Part shown: positions 1 to 18,321 of the stretch, in pieces
How positions within the stretch are numbered: position 1 is the first letter of the stretch
Layout: each line of letters begins with the position of its first letter
Source: Caenorhabditis elegans
Taxonomy: Eukaryota; Nematoda; Chromadorea; Rhabditida; Rhabditidae
NCBI RefSeq assembly: GCF_000002985.6
Contig: NC_003284.9
Location: forward strand, 16,244,001 to 16,308,000
Reading direction: 5' to 3'
Length of the DNA: 64,000 bases
Notes under the pieces: generated by a model
The model's input: the letters and a program-made list of their open reading frames with translations, nothing else
Databases searched by the model: none
What the model was told of the DNA's origin: nothing
Position numbers and translations under genes: made by a program

Positions 1-900
1 TAAAAATATGATTATTGAGTTAGAGTTAAGGTTTCTAACCATGGAATACCAAAACGTGTTTCAGTGTTAGTATGATGTCTGCCTCCTTCTCGAATGCTTG
101 AATCATTTCTAACAGTGTGATTCAGCATACTGTTTCACATTGCTCTTTGTTGCATATCAAAAATAATATCATATGACTTTTCTCATGAGGTGACACCAAT
201 TTCAATGTGAACTCAGTTTCGACCGACAATTTCCTGGTTTCACATTGCTCTTCGTCGCCTATCAAAAATAATAACATATCACCATTGTGTTTGCTTATTA
301 TCATTCTCCTGTAACACGTTGGTTACCTATGTTCGAAAAAGAATAAACTGAACTAACCATGGAATATTGAATCGTTCTTCTACATCAGTAAAGTACTGCT
401 CTCCACCCACAAATTGTGAGATGTTAAAGTTTAATTATTTCTGAAAAGAAAGATTTTCATTTGCATTTTTCACAGTAAAAATTACCTTTCTAATTTGCAA
501 GTGGCAACCAAAACTGATAGGCAGATATTAGGCTAAATATTGAAAAAAAAATCTCTTCCAAATCATTCAAAATGAGTTGGAAAATTATATAATGTGGAAA
601 CGTGACTTTTAATTTATAATTTATAATTTAATTTTTTTTTTCTTAAAACTTCACGGGAAACTCATGCACTTTTCTTTTTTATTTCCGTAACAAAAATATA
701 AATTTATGATTTTAAATAACTGAGAATTTTACAAACAGATTGATTATCTTATCCCAGCCACAAGCAGTTTTTGAAAGTACATATATTGCGTGTTGAATGA
801 TAGGCTCTGCCCATCCACGGACATCAATTTCAGCGTGCATGCAACTGGAAACATTTAACAGTGTGAATCAGCAGAAATGTCAATTTTAATGGGTACCTGA
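1..900. other. Intergenic, no gene seen
   Basis: AT-rich DNA with no exon-like reading frame bounded by splice sites. The only structure is a short direct repeat: a stretch of about 42 bases near 133-174 (beginning TTTCACATTGCTC) recurs with few changes near 239-280. Confidence 0.5.
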
Positions 901-963
901 CAGTGCTGTGCGGCTCTCGGCGCAAGCCGAGAGTCGACTTTTTTGAAGAGCCGCACAGCGCTG
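901..963. repeat. Nested inverted repeat
   Basis: The arms 901-917 and 947-963 are complementary with one mismatch. Inside them is a second perfect 8-bp stem (914-921 with 926-933, loop GCAA), so two alternative hairpins compete for the same bases. The GC-rich DNA just after it shares a 17-bp block (975-991) with a second GC-rich inverted repeat near 1858. Confidence 0.7.
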
Positions 964-1193
964 GTGTGCAGCGGCTGCAAGACCACGCAGGTGACGCCTA
1001 CATACCACGCAGGCAGCCAACGTTCAGCCACGCATGGGATTCCTAGGCCAATGGCTGCGTACTCCTCTCGGACAACCTTTTCTTCTAATTTTTTTCCCAG
1101 TTTAATGGAATTTTCCGTTGTTTTCTTGCAAAAAGCACTTTAAAGTTTCTTTTCAATGTTTTCATAAAACTCAATGTATGTTTTCAGCTAAAT

Positions 1194-1585
1194 ATGCCAA
1201 CACCAGCCCGTAAAACTCAGAAAGGAGGCCGAAAGCGACGTGTCAATGGAGTGGAGGAGGAAATTCTGTACATCATCGGATTCTTCCAGGACGACTCGTC
1301 AATTGGTCTATCAGTAAGCCATTCGTGTCCAATTTTCATTAAAGAAAAAAATTTCAGACGTTCTTCACAAAATTCTGCATATTGTACCAGGATTCGAAGA
1401 GCAATTTCCGAGTGCTGAATTTGGAGATGTTTTCTCCCGAAAAGTGGATCAAAAATTGTAAACACCCTTCTATCTATATGCGTTTCCAAAAATCAATAAT
1501 ATTGCAGCTTGAATGCACGGAAAAAGATGAGTCAGGAAAAGGACACACCCTCACACTGAACACTTGGAGGAAAAAAACTGGCTAA
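1194..1585 (+). CDS. Small gene of unknown function, exon frame uncertain
   Basis: Not recognised. An ATG at 1194 lies six bases after a TTTTCAG acceptor at 1181-1187, which fits a trans-splice site. The first exon (1194-1313) encodes a basic start (MPTPARKTQKGGRKRRVNG) and then a mixed acidic/hydrophobic stretch. It ends at a good GTAAG donor in phase 0. A 44-base intron ends in ATTTCAG at 1357, and a second typical intron would be 1458-1507. If both introns are removed, the protein stops just after the second junction, at about 74 aa. Exon 2 is also open in another frame that continues across the second junction to a basic C-terminus ending at a TGA near 1560, but reaching it needs a weak donor at 1306. 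AATAAA at 1766-1771 supports a transcript end. It could be a real short gene or a recent pseudogene. Confidence 0.45.
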
Positions 1586-1856
1586 TAGACTTAAATTTTT
1601 TTCAACCTTTTTTTTGTTGTTATTTTTGAGATTTTCGTTGTTAGTATTTTGTACTTATTTTTCGATTTTTTTCTGTTGGATTTTGTTAGGAGTTTTATCA
1701 CAATTAGTCAGATTTTCTGTAAATTTCGTGACTTTTTTGGTTATTTTTTATTTTTTTAGTTTATAAATAAACAATATTTTTGAGAAACAATCTTAATTTG
1801 CGTTTTATATAATTAAACGGTAGGAAGGGGAAGGAGCGGGCTGCGAACTGCCATTG

Positions 1857-1925
1857 CTGCAAGACCACGCAGGCAACGTGTTGAAACCACGTAGGTAGGC
1901 GTTGCCTGCGTGGTTTGGAGCGGCG
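1857..1925. repeat. GC-rich inverted repeat
   Basis: Perfect 14-bp arms at 1865-1878 and 1900-1913 (CCACGCAGGCAACG and its complement). A 17-bp block just upstream (CTGCAAGACCACGCAGG) also occurs at 975-991, so the small gene at 1194 sits between two members of one repeat family. Confidence 0.6.
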
Positions 1926-2180
1926 TCTGCGTGGTTCGATTTATCTGAGATAAAGTGTGCTTCGGATGCTCGTTTGGTTTCTCACAATCCGATGATGTCT
2001 AATTTGATCTCTTCTAACAGCTCAGCAAGCCGATCGTCCTGCAGTTGAAGGTGCACACACAATAATCAGTTCTTCTGGCTTTGTCCCGCGGCTTCTGAAT
2101 TTCCAAGTCCGATTGACAGATGGTTAGAATTACGAGATTCGATAGCCTCTTCCGACGTGATAATCTCATAAGTGTGAAAA
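1925..2180 (-). mobile_element. Decayed LINE (RTE-like) endonuclease fragment
   Basis: On the minus strand the translation carries the start of a non-LTR retrotransposon apurinic endonuclease: a basic run with PRDKARRTDYCVCTFNCRT, then in a second frame DDRLAELLEEIKLDIIGL followed by a stop and ETKRASE. In the RTE family these correspond to the N-terminal strand with the first catalytic Asn (TFNxRT) and the ...IIGLxETR motif with the catalytic Glu. The two halves are in different frames and an in-frame stop replaces the residue before ETKR, so the copy is dead. No reverse transcriptase domain is seen nearby. The family call comes from remembered motifs, not a search. Confidence 0.6.
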
Positions 2181-2309
2181 ATTCAAGCGAGTAAACAATT
2201 GTGACATTTTTGACATTTCTCTGAATTTTTGGTAACTGTTTTGAGAGATTTTTTTTTATAGTTTTGAAAAAAGTTTTTGAATTTTTATAGGTGATTTTGT
2301 GACGGACGA

Positions 2310-2675
2310 TTAGGAACGAAAAAACATATCGTTCGGAGTTAAATTTGTAATAAAAAATTTTTTTTGTGGGTTCAACCAAACTCTGATTTTTTCAGATCGA
2401 CAAGAATTCAAGTAAATGAAGAAGCATGAAACAAGTTTCAAAGGGCCACGATCCGATGATTTTCTTAGTTGTTTAGTTTTAAAGTTCTTTCTATAATATT
2501 TATTAAAAAAATGTAATTTCAACAGTTTTCGACGTGGAGAAAAATAAATACATTCTATGACCAATACAGAGAAACAATACAAATAATAAAAATTTAAGCA
2601 ATCGGCATGAGAAATTAGTGAGTTTTGATAACTGCGATGATTCCTTTCAAGCTCTTCCCATGAACTGAAAAACAA
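2310..2675 (-). other. Coding-like minus-strand segment after a splice acceptor
   Basis: A TTGTTTTTCAG acceptor (minus strand, about 2676) opens a frame starting SWEELERNHRSYQNSLISH that stays open for about 120 codons but becomes low in coding character after the first 30. It follows the two tandem exon-like copies at 2.7-3.0 kb in compatible phase. It may be the remnant of a gene or of the retroelement whose endonuclease piece lies at 1925-2180. I would not call it an intact gene. Confidence 0.3.
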
Positions 2676-3050
2676 ATTGTAAAATTGGGAAAACTTGCGA
2701 GAATCAAAATATATCCAATATTAAAAAAAACAGTTCAAATTTTGGGTTAACTCTTCTTACTTTACAATGATTGTTTCATTGTTGATTTGGTGGACTTGTC
2801 CAACAGCCTACAATGGCATGAGTTTAGAAAAAAGGTTTTACCATGAACTGAAAAACAAATTGTAAAATTGGGAGAAACTGCGAGAATCAAAATATCTCCA
2901 GTTTTTAATAAAACAGTTCAAATTTTGGGTTAACTCTTCTTACTTTACAATGATTGTTTCATTGTAGATTTGGTGGACTTGTCCAACAGCCTACAATGGC
3001 ATGAGTTTAGTAAAAAGGTTTTACCATGAACTGAAACAAATTGTAAAATC
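2661..3050. repeat. 183-bp tandem duplication (two copies plus start of a third)
   Basis: The block beginning TGAACTGAAAAACAAATTG starts at 2661, again at 2844, and a third time at 3027 where it breaks off after about 25 bases. The spacing is 183 bp both times. On the minus strand each copy contains an apparent mini-exon of 47 bases between a CATTGTAG acceptor and a GTAAGAAG donor, so an exon-containing unit was duplicated. Confidence 0.8.
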
Positions 3051-3090
3051 ATCCTTTTTTCAAAGTCTTTATTTGGGTGAGTACTACGTG

Positions 3091-3228
3091 TTATCGTGGC
3101 AATGTAGAATTGGTCTTGTTCACGGTTGTTAGCCTTGTTGATACAATTTCTTTGATAATTCTACAATCATTATGAACGTCGCGGTCGCTACCGGCTCTTC
3201 TCCATCGCATTCGTGACATTTCAGTCAT
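3091..3228 (-). other. 45-codon open frame, possible remnant exon
   Basis: A short complete frame starts with MTEMSRMRWRRAGSDRDVHN and ends at a TAA at 3091-3093. Its composition (R, D, N, E rich) is more protein-like than the surrounding AT-rich DNA. It is too short and isolated to assign, and no acceptor directly precedes the ATG. It may belong with the minus-strand scraps at 1.9-3.0 kb. Confidence 0.25.
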
Positions 3229-3358
3229 AAAGAACGCTGCTTTAATAATCAATCGTTTAGTCATTTGTCTTTTACTTACAATTAGAATTTTTTATCCAAG
3301 CGCTAGGGCATCCAGTTTGCCTAGATTATAGAGAGCACAACTTTTTCAAGTTGAATCT

Positions 3359-3384
3359 AAATATATATATATATATATATATAT
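3359..3384. repeat. (TA)n microsatellite
   Basis: An uninterrupted TA run of about 26 bases. It generates the low-complexity reading frames seen here on both strands. The rest of 3385-3919 shows no gene. Confidence 0.95.
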
Positions 3385-3919
3385 CAAAATCTTGGCAGTG
3401 GCATATATTGTCAAGTTTTGTTTTGCGATGCGCAGCATATTCATATTCAAGTCAGATTTTTTTTCCTCGAACATGATTGGTGTTAGTATTTTGGGTCTGT
3501 TCAGATTTTTTTGCTGGAACATGATTAGTGTTTTGTATTCTCTTATGATACGTTCGGCAGCGTACATTGGCTAAGAGTGTTCTAGTAGGGAGATGTTCCT
3601 AGAATTTAAACAGTTTGGATCTTCTTCATGTTCTTCATGTTCTTCGAATCTTCATGTTTGCAATGTTCGAAAGCTTGTACAGTGTTGTCAATGTTTAAAT
3701 AAGATTTCAAAAACTTCTCTTCAAATATAAATTTTACATAAAACAATAATGTTCAAAAAATAATGAAAAAAGGTAATCACAGAGATAATTTGACAATGAA
3801 TGTTCAAGTGCACGGATACAATTCTTTAATAATTTTAAAAGGAGAAAAGAAAAAAAATTACACGTGGATTCGCCCGGAAAATGAAAATTTGAATAAACTA
3901 ATTTGATAGTAGAACATCA

Positions 3920-6666
3920 TCAAACAATCTCGTTTCCGCCATTTGCCACTGCTTGATAGTTTCTATCCTTCACGTATCGTTTCTTTTTTACACTATATGC
4001 TCCATTATACGCTTTCTTTTGTATCGGTTTTTTTCTGTAAAAAATAATTTTCAATGGGGTTTTTCGTTCTGCAAATTTAACTAAAAACATGATTTTGTGA
4101 GGAATTCGGACATTAAAAATCATTAATTTTGAATTTTCGACGGCATGTTTTTGAAAATCCACATTTTGGTCTTTTTTAAGTTGCTCTACCTTAAATCTTT
4201 ATAATTTTATAATTATCAAAATTATCACAAGATAACCTACGTGAAAATTGAAATCAAAGTCGTTAGGGAATAGATGTAACGAAGTTTTTAAAAAATGTGT
4301 ATGGTCCTTCCTTTAAAACAAAAATAAAAAATATAAACATGCGCTGCAAAAATGAACTGCAAAAAAATGTTGGGTGAATGAATGGAGAAAAAGCTTTCAA
4401 GGCGTCATTTTTGACATTTACGATTCACATTTAAATTTTTTTTGTAATGTTTTAAAGGGAATGCTTTCAATTTTGTAGAACTAATAAGATTGAAGTTTCC
4501 TGTTAAAAATTTTTTTTATTTATATGATGTCTTTTTTCAGTGTTTTCGAATCATTAAACTGAAAAGAAATTATATTAAAGTCGAGCAAAATAGGTAACTA
4601 GTCAAAATGAAAATGGCGGTAAGGGCAAACTTTTAACCTTTTTGCGAAGTACAAAAATTTGCAAAAATCATAAAAACTTTTCAAACTAATTTGAAATTCT
4701 TTCTTAGCATAGTAGTTTTGAACAGAGTAAGTAGTATTCGTTTTTTTTTCCTAGCATAGAAGTTCCGAGAAATTTTGAAGAAAATAGTTTTAAATCTAAT
4801 TACAAAATTAGATAATTGCAACGGCAGTAAAATAATAGGAAAATATTATACAAAGCCAAAAAGTTTCAAAATTTCCAATCAAAGTTTTGTTAAATTTTTT
4901 AATTTTCCAAAAATGTAGCATTGCTGCAAGTTCGAACCCCGTAGAATGTATAAGCACCAGCAATCAAAACTCGAATAAAATATTAAAGTTGTGACAGGGT
5001 AATACTGAATTTATACCACTTGTTGACAGTTACCAAAACCTTTTAAAATATTGAAATGTTTCACAATGTTATATAAACATTTTATAATAGTACTTGAACA
5101 GCGGCTTTGAAACAATCTTTCAATATACTTTTTAATCCCTCAGAATATCTCGATAGAAATATGCGTATTTTTGTTTTGTTCTGCCATCTTGTCAATTGGT
5201 GGCTCTCGTTCCACCCATCTGACTCTAATTATCGTTCATTTGATGGATGATAGTTTGTGTTATCCTGTGGTTTTTTGTTTTTATTTTTACTTATTTTTTC
5301 TACTTTACTCAACAAAAAAAAATTGTTTCCCTCGGGTTGATTATTTGAAGTGAAATCACAAAAATAAAAACTCACTTTATCTTCCGATGATCGAGAAGCA
5401 CCAGCATCACCTCCCTTGCGACAAACACGCCGATAATCCTATAATAATTGGGGAGGTTTTTCATTTATCTTTCTTTGCTCTTTTGTGCTCATTCTCGTGA
5501 TAAGAAATGAAATTTGGAAATTTGTAAAAAGGGGAAAAGGAGTTGTTTATAAAAGTGCGTTGAAAAGTTATTCTATAAAATGTAACTTGTTTACTGCTAA
5601 CTATTAAAGTGTTTTCATGAATTTATTATAAACAGATGCGGCAAACTATAGGCTGGTGGTTTTTTTAATGCAAACTCAGTCACCGGAAACTTCCGCGTAT
5701 TCTTTTTTATGGAACATTGTGTTGATATTCAGGAAAAAACGTTGTTTTTAATGTTATATAAAAGTTCGTAATGTCTTTTTTTCAAAAAAATGATATATTC
5801 TTTAAAAAAATTAACGGGTAAAATTTGATTTTTTTAAACCTCAGAGTAGTTTTTCCACAATTTTCTAACTAGGTACACTGTCCCGTCTTGTGCCGTGGTG
5901 ATTTTTGATAGATCTGCTTTTGAGAGCAAGTAAAAATTGTTTCTTAGAAAAATTTCAATTTTGTTTAACATGTAAAATGTTGAATTTCTAACGTTTTCGA
6001 TTGGCACAGTATTATCGAAAAAATACGATCGCACAAATTTCTCATAATTTATTTTTGATCTACTTGTGGAACATGACTTCGCCCCTAACCAAGTTGCCGT
6101 TGTTATCTTGTTGGGGCTGTCTTGTCGAAGGAAGGGGAGGAGCCTAATCAACAAGGTAGATCAAAAATAAATTATGAAAACATTGTCCGATCGTATTTTT
6201 TCGATAATAGTATTTGAAACCTTCAGAAGGATTATTTCAAAAACGGCACAGTGGTGTTTGTATACTATGAAATTTACCACTACCTCGGAAAGGTGATTTT
6301 ATACTGCAAGTTATTGAGCAAAATTGCCTATACATAGAACATATTTTGAAAAAAATCGTTAAAATATTTTCAAATATTTTTTTGTTCTAATTGTTTTTTG
6401 AAGGTTCACCTTGATTCAAAATCAAACCGGTTTTTTTAAAAAATTCGCTTTAAGCAACTTTCCAGAGTTTGAAAAAAACTTACATCCAAACAATAAAAAG
6501 CACGAGTAGAATAGTTGATTGTAAGGTGTAGGGCCAGATCTCATTATAATCCATTTCTATCTCATTTTTACCACCACTGCCACTGCTGCTTCCTGGTGTC
6601 GAGAGAAGATTGGAAGTGGACGCCTGTGAGGCGGCGGACGCCGTCGTCGTCGTGGAGGACGAAATC
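3920..6666 (-). CDS. Single-pass membrane protein, 3' part of gene (5' end not found)
   Basis: Not recognised as a known family. Three minus-strand exons join in phase: 6484-6666 (acceptor CCCCCAG, donor GTAAG), 5376-5438 (acceptor TTATAG, donor GTGAG) and 3920-4034 (acceptor TTTTACAG, stop TGA at 3920-3922). The first exon encodes a Ser/Thr/Ala/Gly-rich linker (SSSTTTTASAASQASTSN) and then an acidic/aromatic stretch (MDYNEIWPYTLQ). The junction with exon 2 lies inside one hydrophobic segment of about 20-25 residues (STILLVLFIVW then MIIGVFV). The remainder is strongly basic (KIKKKKPIQKKAYNGAYSVK) and ends NGGNEIV. By charge, the Ser/Thr region would be extracellular and the Lys/Arg tail cytoplasmic. 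The first visible codon is split, so at least one exon lies upstream; I could not place it in 6.7-11 kb. If transcription instead starts by trans-splicing at 6666, the internal Met near 6543 would give about 87 aa. Confidence 0.55.
6011..6208. mobile_element. Small inverted-repeat element (MITE-like), copy 1
   Basis: Long terminal inverted repeats start ATTATCGAAAAAATACGATCG and pair with the complementary sequence at 6160-6208. The centre reads GACTTCGCCCCTAACC...GTTGCCGTTGTTATC. A second copy is at 60358-60553 and a half copy at 61642-61703. It lies in the intron between the first two visible exons of the membrane-protein gene and has no coding capacity. Confidence 0.85.
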
Positions 6667-7071
6667 CTGGGGGCACACGAAGAATAAAAATGTTCGAAGG
6701 GCTTTACGAGAGCAGGTGGAATGAAGAGGAATGAAAAATTGGGAGAAGGGCAGAAGGAAGGAAAAGAGAGGGGGGGGGGGGAGGTGGGGGATCACAAAAT
6801 TAAAATGGAAAAAGAATGAAAAAGGGAAGAAGAGAATGGGACAAGAAGCAGCATGGCAACCATATTCGCTTCGAAGATAGGAGAAGGATTTGGGCGAATA
6901 GGAGAGAGACAGGGATGGAAAATAGAAACAAAACGAACTGGAGGATGGATGCAATGGAAATTTGAAACCTTTTGAAATGCTTTATCCTACTGAGCTTCAA
7001 ATCCGACTAATAAGATATGAACAATTTTGGAAAATATCAACTATGTGTTTTGGGAAGTGGTAGAACCAGGG

Positions 7072-7535
7072 GTTTGCCGGCAAATCGGCAAGTTGCCGGA
7101 ATTGAAATTTCCGGCAAGTTACCTGAACTGAAAGTTTCGGCAAATCGGCAAACTGCCGAAATTAAAAATTTCGGGCAAACCGGCAAATTGGCGAATAGCC
7201 GAGTTTGCTGGAAAACGGGCAAAAATTTTCGGCAAATGGTGGTCTTGCACTTTTTTTTTGGGAATTTTAGAACTTCAATTTTAATCGGCAAAATTGCACG
7301 CATTCTATGAATGTTCCTACATCTAATTTTAAGAGAAAGCGAATTCTATGAAAATATTTAAAGAAAATGGGAAAAAATTTCAAAAAGGCACAGTTTAAAT
7401 GTTTCCATCTTATAACAAATCTCTTTAAGCATTTCCGGCAAATTTGATATCCGGCAAACAGCAAATCGGCAAATGACCAGACCGGCAAATTGCCGGATTT
7501 GAAAATTTCCGGCAACAGCAATTTGCCGATTGAAT
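7072..7535. repeat. CGGCAAATTGCCGG-type repeat, copy 1
   Basis: Clusters of the near-palindromes CGGCAAATTGCCGG and TTTCCGGCAA occupy both ends (7072-7225 and 7430-7530). Between them is a conserved core that includes TTTCATAGAATTCGC-like and AGACGGAAACA-like pieces. Related copies lie at 15527-15962 and 35462-35972 and a short relative at 58895-59012. This is a dispersed non-coding family. Confidence 0.75.
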
Positions 7536-7739
7536 TTTGCAAAGTCGTCTAAAATTGGGATTTTTGGGTAAGGAGCACACCAGTTTTTTTCATTTGCGCC
7601 TGTGACAAAAATTGCATTTGTTGAAGGTGTTCCAATAATCGAATCCTAGGCTATATATAAGTTTTGCACTTTATGAACCAATCAATCGAAATTGCAGCAT
7701 CTGATAGTCTTAAACTGACTTTTTGCTAGACCAGTCAAA

Positions 7740-7972
7740 AAAGTAGCAGCGCGCTGCTGTGTGTGTTTAATGAAGTGCGATAGGTAGTTTTTTGGAGCGG
7801 CCGACACGTTCGGGGGTCCGCAGCTTGGCGTGAAACGAGTAGCTTGGTGTGACCACAACGTAGTGCGCAGTGGTCGCTTTTTGGAAACGACCGACACGTT
7901 CGGGGTTTCGCGCCGCACTATAAATTTGGATACATGTGAGGCCGGCGCGGCGACCTCATGGAACCCTATGTT
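7740..7972. repeat. GC-rich repeat with GACACGTTCGGGG arms, copy 1
   Basis: CGGCCGACACGTTCGGGGGTCCGC and a second diverged arm (GACCGACACGTTCGGGGTTTCGCG) surround a CTTGGYGTGA...GTAGTGCGCA core. A reversed copy is in an sgk-1 intron (14598-14830), a degraded copy at 45740-45965, and a relative with the same TGTCGG core at 57290-57548. The GC content stands out against the AT-rich background. Confidence 0.7.
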
Positions 7973-9882
7973 GAACAATTGTTTGAAAGTTTATATGAGA
8001 TAATTGGAAATTAGTTTTACAGTCTTAATAGACTTGCGGTCCTATGGACTTATTGAATATTAGTCTTCGATGCAAGACTAATATAAGAAATATTGTGGAC
8101 TGAATTGGTTGAAAAGTGATGTAGCATTGATGGGAAAAACAGGTTAAAAATATGGTCATGAAAAAAAAAATTGCTGTTTTTCTTTACGAAAATCAATAGA
8201 TCTGTTTTTGTTACAGCTCTTTGCTATGGAGCGTGTTTGTATTGTAACTTTTGATTTGGTTTTGTTTGCTATTATATTTTGCAACAATGGCACTAAAATA
8301 AAAAATGATATAAAGATTTTGCTTCAAAAATTGATATTATGCGAAGAAGATACTAGAAAATAGTCAAAAAGAAAGAGCTTAGCCAAATCTGCGTAATACA
8401 CAAAATGATTAGACGCAGGTGGCCAAAAAAGGTGATTAGCATTAGAGATTAGGTAGCTGAGAGAAATTTGAAGAAGCGAAAAGAATGAAAGAAAAAAAGA
8501 AGAAAAGGAACAAAAGTTGCCAAGTGTAAAAGTTGCACCTTTAGGAGACAGGTATCAAAAAAAAACCCCCACGTCAAAGGATCTGACGTATGAGGTGTCA
8601 TGAGGGGTTTTTGTGTGTGTTTGGGATGTGAATATGAACAGCTCGCATTGTCTTCCTCTCTTACTCTCGTTTGGCTCTCACACTTTAACTCTGCGTCTCA
8701 ATTCTCTGAAATACCTTCATTTTCAATGGGTTGCTCTCATGGTTTTCGTTTATTAGGGAATGCTGGAATGCAAAATATTGAACGCGAAAGGATTTGAAAG
8801 AATAAAAGTATATATACAGTGGTACTAAACAGTTTTGGAATCATAGTTAAGTTAGGTATTTTCAAATTTATAAAAACTAGTACACATAAATAAAGAATAA
8901 CCCTCAATTAAAAATATCTAAATTTTTCTCTCCGGGTGTAATTTTTTGCGAAAATCAGACGCAGCTTCAAAAAATAATTTCAAGTCCTAAACAAACTTTT
9001 CTGTTAATTGTTACACACTAGGAAAATCTGTCTAAAACGGACTAAAATTGTGTACTGGTTTGGTGGTTATTAACAAAACCTGTGCTTATTTCTGGTGACA
9101 TTTTGTACTGAGATTGCTATAACGTGCTATTTCGTTAACATTAAGTTATCCATTATTGAAAAAACTGCAATTTATTAAAAAATGTCTAGTATATGTATTC
9201 AGAAACATTAATATTCACGGGCACTGTTTGGTTGTAGAAACCTTTTGTGGCAAAAACTTCTGGTAACAAGGTGAAGTTAACAACTGAATTGCTCTTTTTT
9301 TAAACTTAACTTAAAACTCTGAAATGTGGAATGCTTTAGTCACTATCAATTTTCAAAAGTGTTAATTTTGACTAGAGTATAGTCAACGAATTATTTTAAC
9401 TTGATAACATATTTTCCTTTATTTAATAAATAAACATCTATAAAATCATAGAAATTCTAGTTTCATATTGAGTTCTGCGTGTACTTCAAAAGATAATCTA
9501 CTCATCAGATTGAAACGGATTGTGGGAATTTGGAAGCTGAGACCAGATGAGACAGGTGTTGTAACTCGGTTACTCAAAAATATTAGGAGCCCTTGTTTGT
9601 GTTCCCAATTTACTTTTTTTTGATTTTGAGTTTTTTTTGGAATAGGCCTCTATGATCGCAGGTTCAAACAGTGGCAAGTGTAAATTTTTGGACTAAAATT
9701 ATTTTAAGCTTAGTATGTACTTTGGAGACAATCGGCTTTTAAGATTGAAAGTGCAGACTAGACAGGAGGCACAAATGATGAATTCTAACAATTTGGGAAG
9801 ATTTTTTATAATTTGATCCTGCTTCATTCTCAATTTTAAAACATTTTTGAATAAACATATTACTTCAAATTTGAACAGTTTT

Positions 9883-10150
9883 ACACTCAAAATGAAAAAA
9901 AAATTCTGCGTGGCGTGTACTTTTTCCCGAAAATAATGGGGAAAAGGCAAAAATCGGGACCCCAATCAAGATCAGGCCACCGACATCTCACGGACTCCGC
10001 GCGCCGTTATCTTTAACTCGCTGAGGGCGTGGCAAGCTGTCTCCGCCCGTTGCGAGTTTAACTCAGCGGCGCGCGGAATCCGTGAGATGTCGGCGGCCTG
10101 ATATTGGTTGAGGTCCCGATTTTTGCTTATTCCCGTTATTGGGACTTAAA
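9883..10150. mobile_element. Palindromic GC-rich element, copy 1 (right terminal repeat lost)
   Basis: Starts ACACTCAAAAT and carries GCGTGGCGTGTACT, a GGGGAAAAGGCAAAA segment, and a central palindrome in which CCGACATCTCACGGACTCCGC pairs with GCGGAATCCGTGAGATGTCGG about 60 bp away. Full copies with both ends are at 11547-11907 and 58418-58722. This copy lacks the closing ATTTTGAGTGT end. Confidence 0.8.
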
Positions 10151-11014
10151 TTTGGGTTTTCTGCATAGTTAGTTGGAACGCTCTAACTATCTCACGAAAA
10201 TCAATATGAGCAACTTTGTTTTAGAATCGTGTAGAAAAATTCTAACTGTCAAATTTTATGTATTTTTCATTTTCTTCTCCACTTTTGTTGAAAGAAAAAC
10301 TATGTTATAAATTACTGGACTGTTTAGTTTCACACACTTCAATTTTTTAAAAATCATATCTTTTCAATTCATATTTGAAATTCCAAGTACATTTTAATCA
10401 CATGAAACAATGAATTGCGTTTCCCAGCAAAAACATGTGTACGCTTGAATTACATTTCTATCAGTACAAGGCAAAAAAGTTCAACCTAAAATGTTTTCTG
10501 ATCGTTTGCTTATAGTGGGTAACTGACTTGTCCTCCTCTTTTTCTGGATCCGTACAAAGTTTAAGTATGCGTATGCATTAAAAAGTAGCCGCAACCAGCA
10601 CCACTGATCATTTTGCCTATTGTCCAATTTTCAAAAGTCTAGAATGAATTAGGAAGTTTGAAAAAAAACACACACAAAATATGACGCCATCTCAGTTTTC
10701 AAACAGTCTAAGCTAGAGATTTTTGCTACGTTTTTCAGGAAAATATTGAAAAAAAAAATAGAAAATACAACATTTTTTTACTTTAATGGTTAAGAAATTG
10801 TTCAATTTTCGATAGAAAAAATTTATCTGAACACGAAAAAATACATATTAATTGTTTTATTTTCAAATTTTTGATGCAATTTAAGTACATATATTTCAAA
10901 CTTTAAATTTGGAAAAAAATAATCAGGTATATAAAACACTCAATGGTGAAGCCAAAAAGAGCACAAGAAAATGAAAAAGATGTGACAAGAATGTTGTGAG
11001 AACTGGTTTCATGT

Positions 11015-18051
<7,037 letters not shown>

Positions 18052-18164
18052 TGTCACAGTAATGCTCTCGTATTTAGAATAACCGCCACCAGGTCGAATG
18101 TGGGTTTTCGATGTATCTTGTCTCGTGTTAACTGATTAGAATCGCTGGGTTGGACCTTGTCTTC

Positions 18165-18224
18165 TTATCACGGCTCACCGAGCCATTCGTCTGACTTTCT
18201 TATTTGCTCTTGATCACGTTATCA
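18165..18224 (-). promoter_or_regulatory. Two TGATAA (GATA-factor) motifs upstream of the distal sgk-1 start
   Basis: On the minus strand TGATAAGAAG (18161-18170) and TGATAACGTG (about 18215-18224) lie about 115 and 170 bp upstream of the 463-aa isoform's ATG. TGATAA is the core bound by intestinal GATA factors such as ELT-2, and sgk-1 acts in the intestine. This is motif-level evidence only. Confidence 0.35.
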
Positions 18225-18315
18225 CCTTTAATATTTCCCCACCTTACTTTTCCTATCAATGTTTCAAATGAAAAATGAACATTCCATATGGCAATTTTTT
18301 GATCTGTATAAAGTA

Positions 18316-18321
18316 TTTATT
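18316..18321 (-). terminator. Poly(A) signal of mua-6
   Basis: AATAAA on the minus strand (TTTATT on the plus), about 160 bp after the mua-6 stop and about 265 bp before the first sgk-1 start codon. This gives a very short gap between the two genes. Confidence 0.55.

Larger units (their letters stand above)
6667..11014. other. Intergenic/intronic, repeats but no confident exon
   Basis: Contains a 10-G run (6771-6780), the repeats listed at 7072, 7740 and 9883, and a minus-strand purine-rich segment near 8600-8760 that looks promoter-like (several GAGAG/GAGAGAG runs). An AATAAA on the minus strand (10857-10862) probably belongs to sgk-1. The first exon or exons of the membrane-protein gene should lie here, but I could not identify them. 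Confidence 0.4.

Noticed and set aside
4915-4945. GGTTCGAAC-like tRNA T-arm signal on the minus strand
   Set aside because: No matching acceptor, D or anticodon arm within tRNA distance.
7017-7310. Plus-strand frame rich in repeated GKLA/ANRQ-like units
   Set aside because: Generated by the CGGCAAATTGCCGG repeat family; the same pseudo-protein appears in either strand at the other copies.
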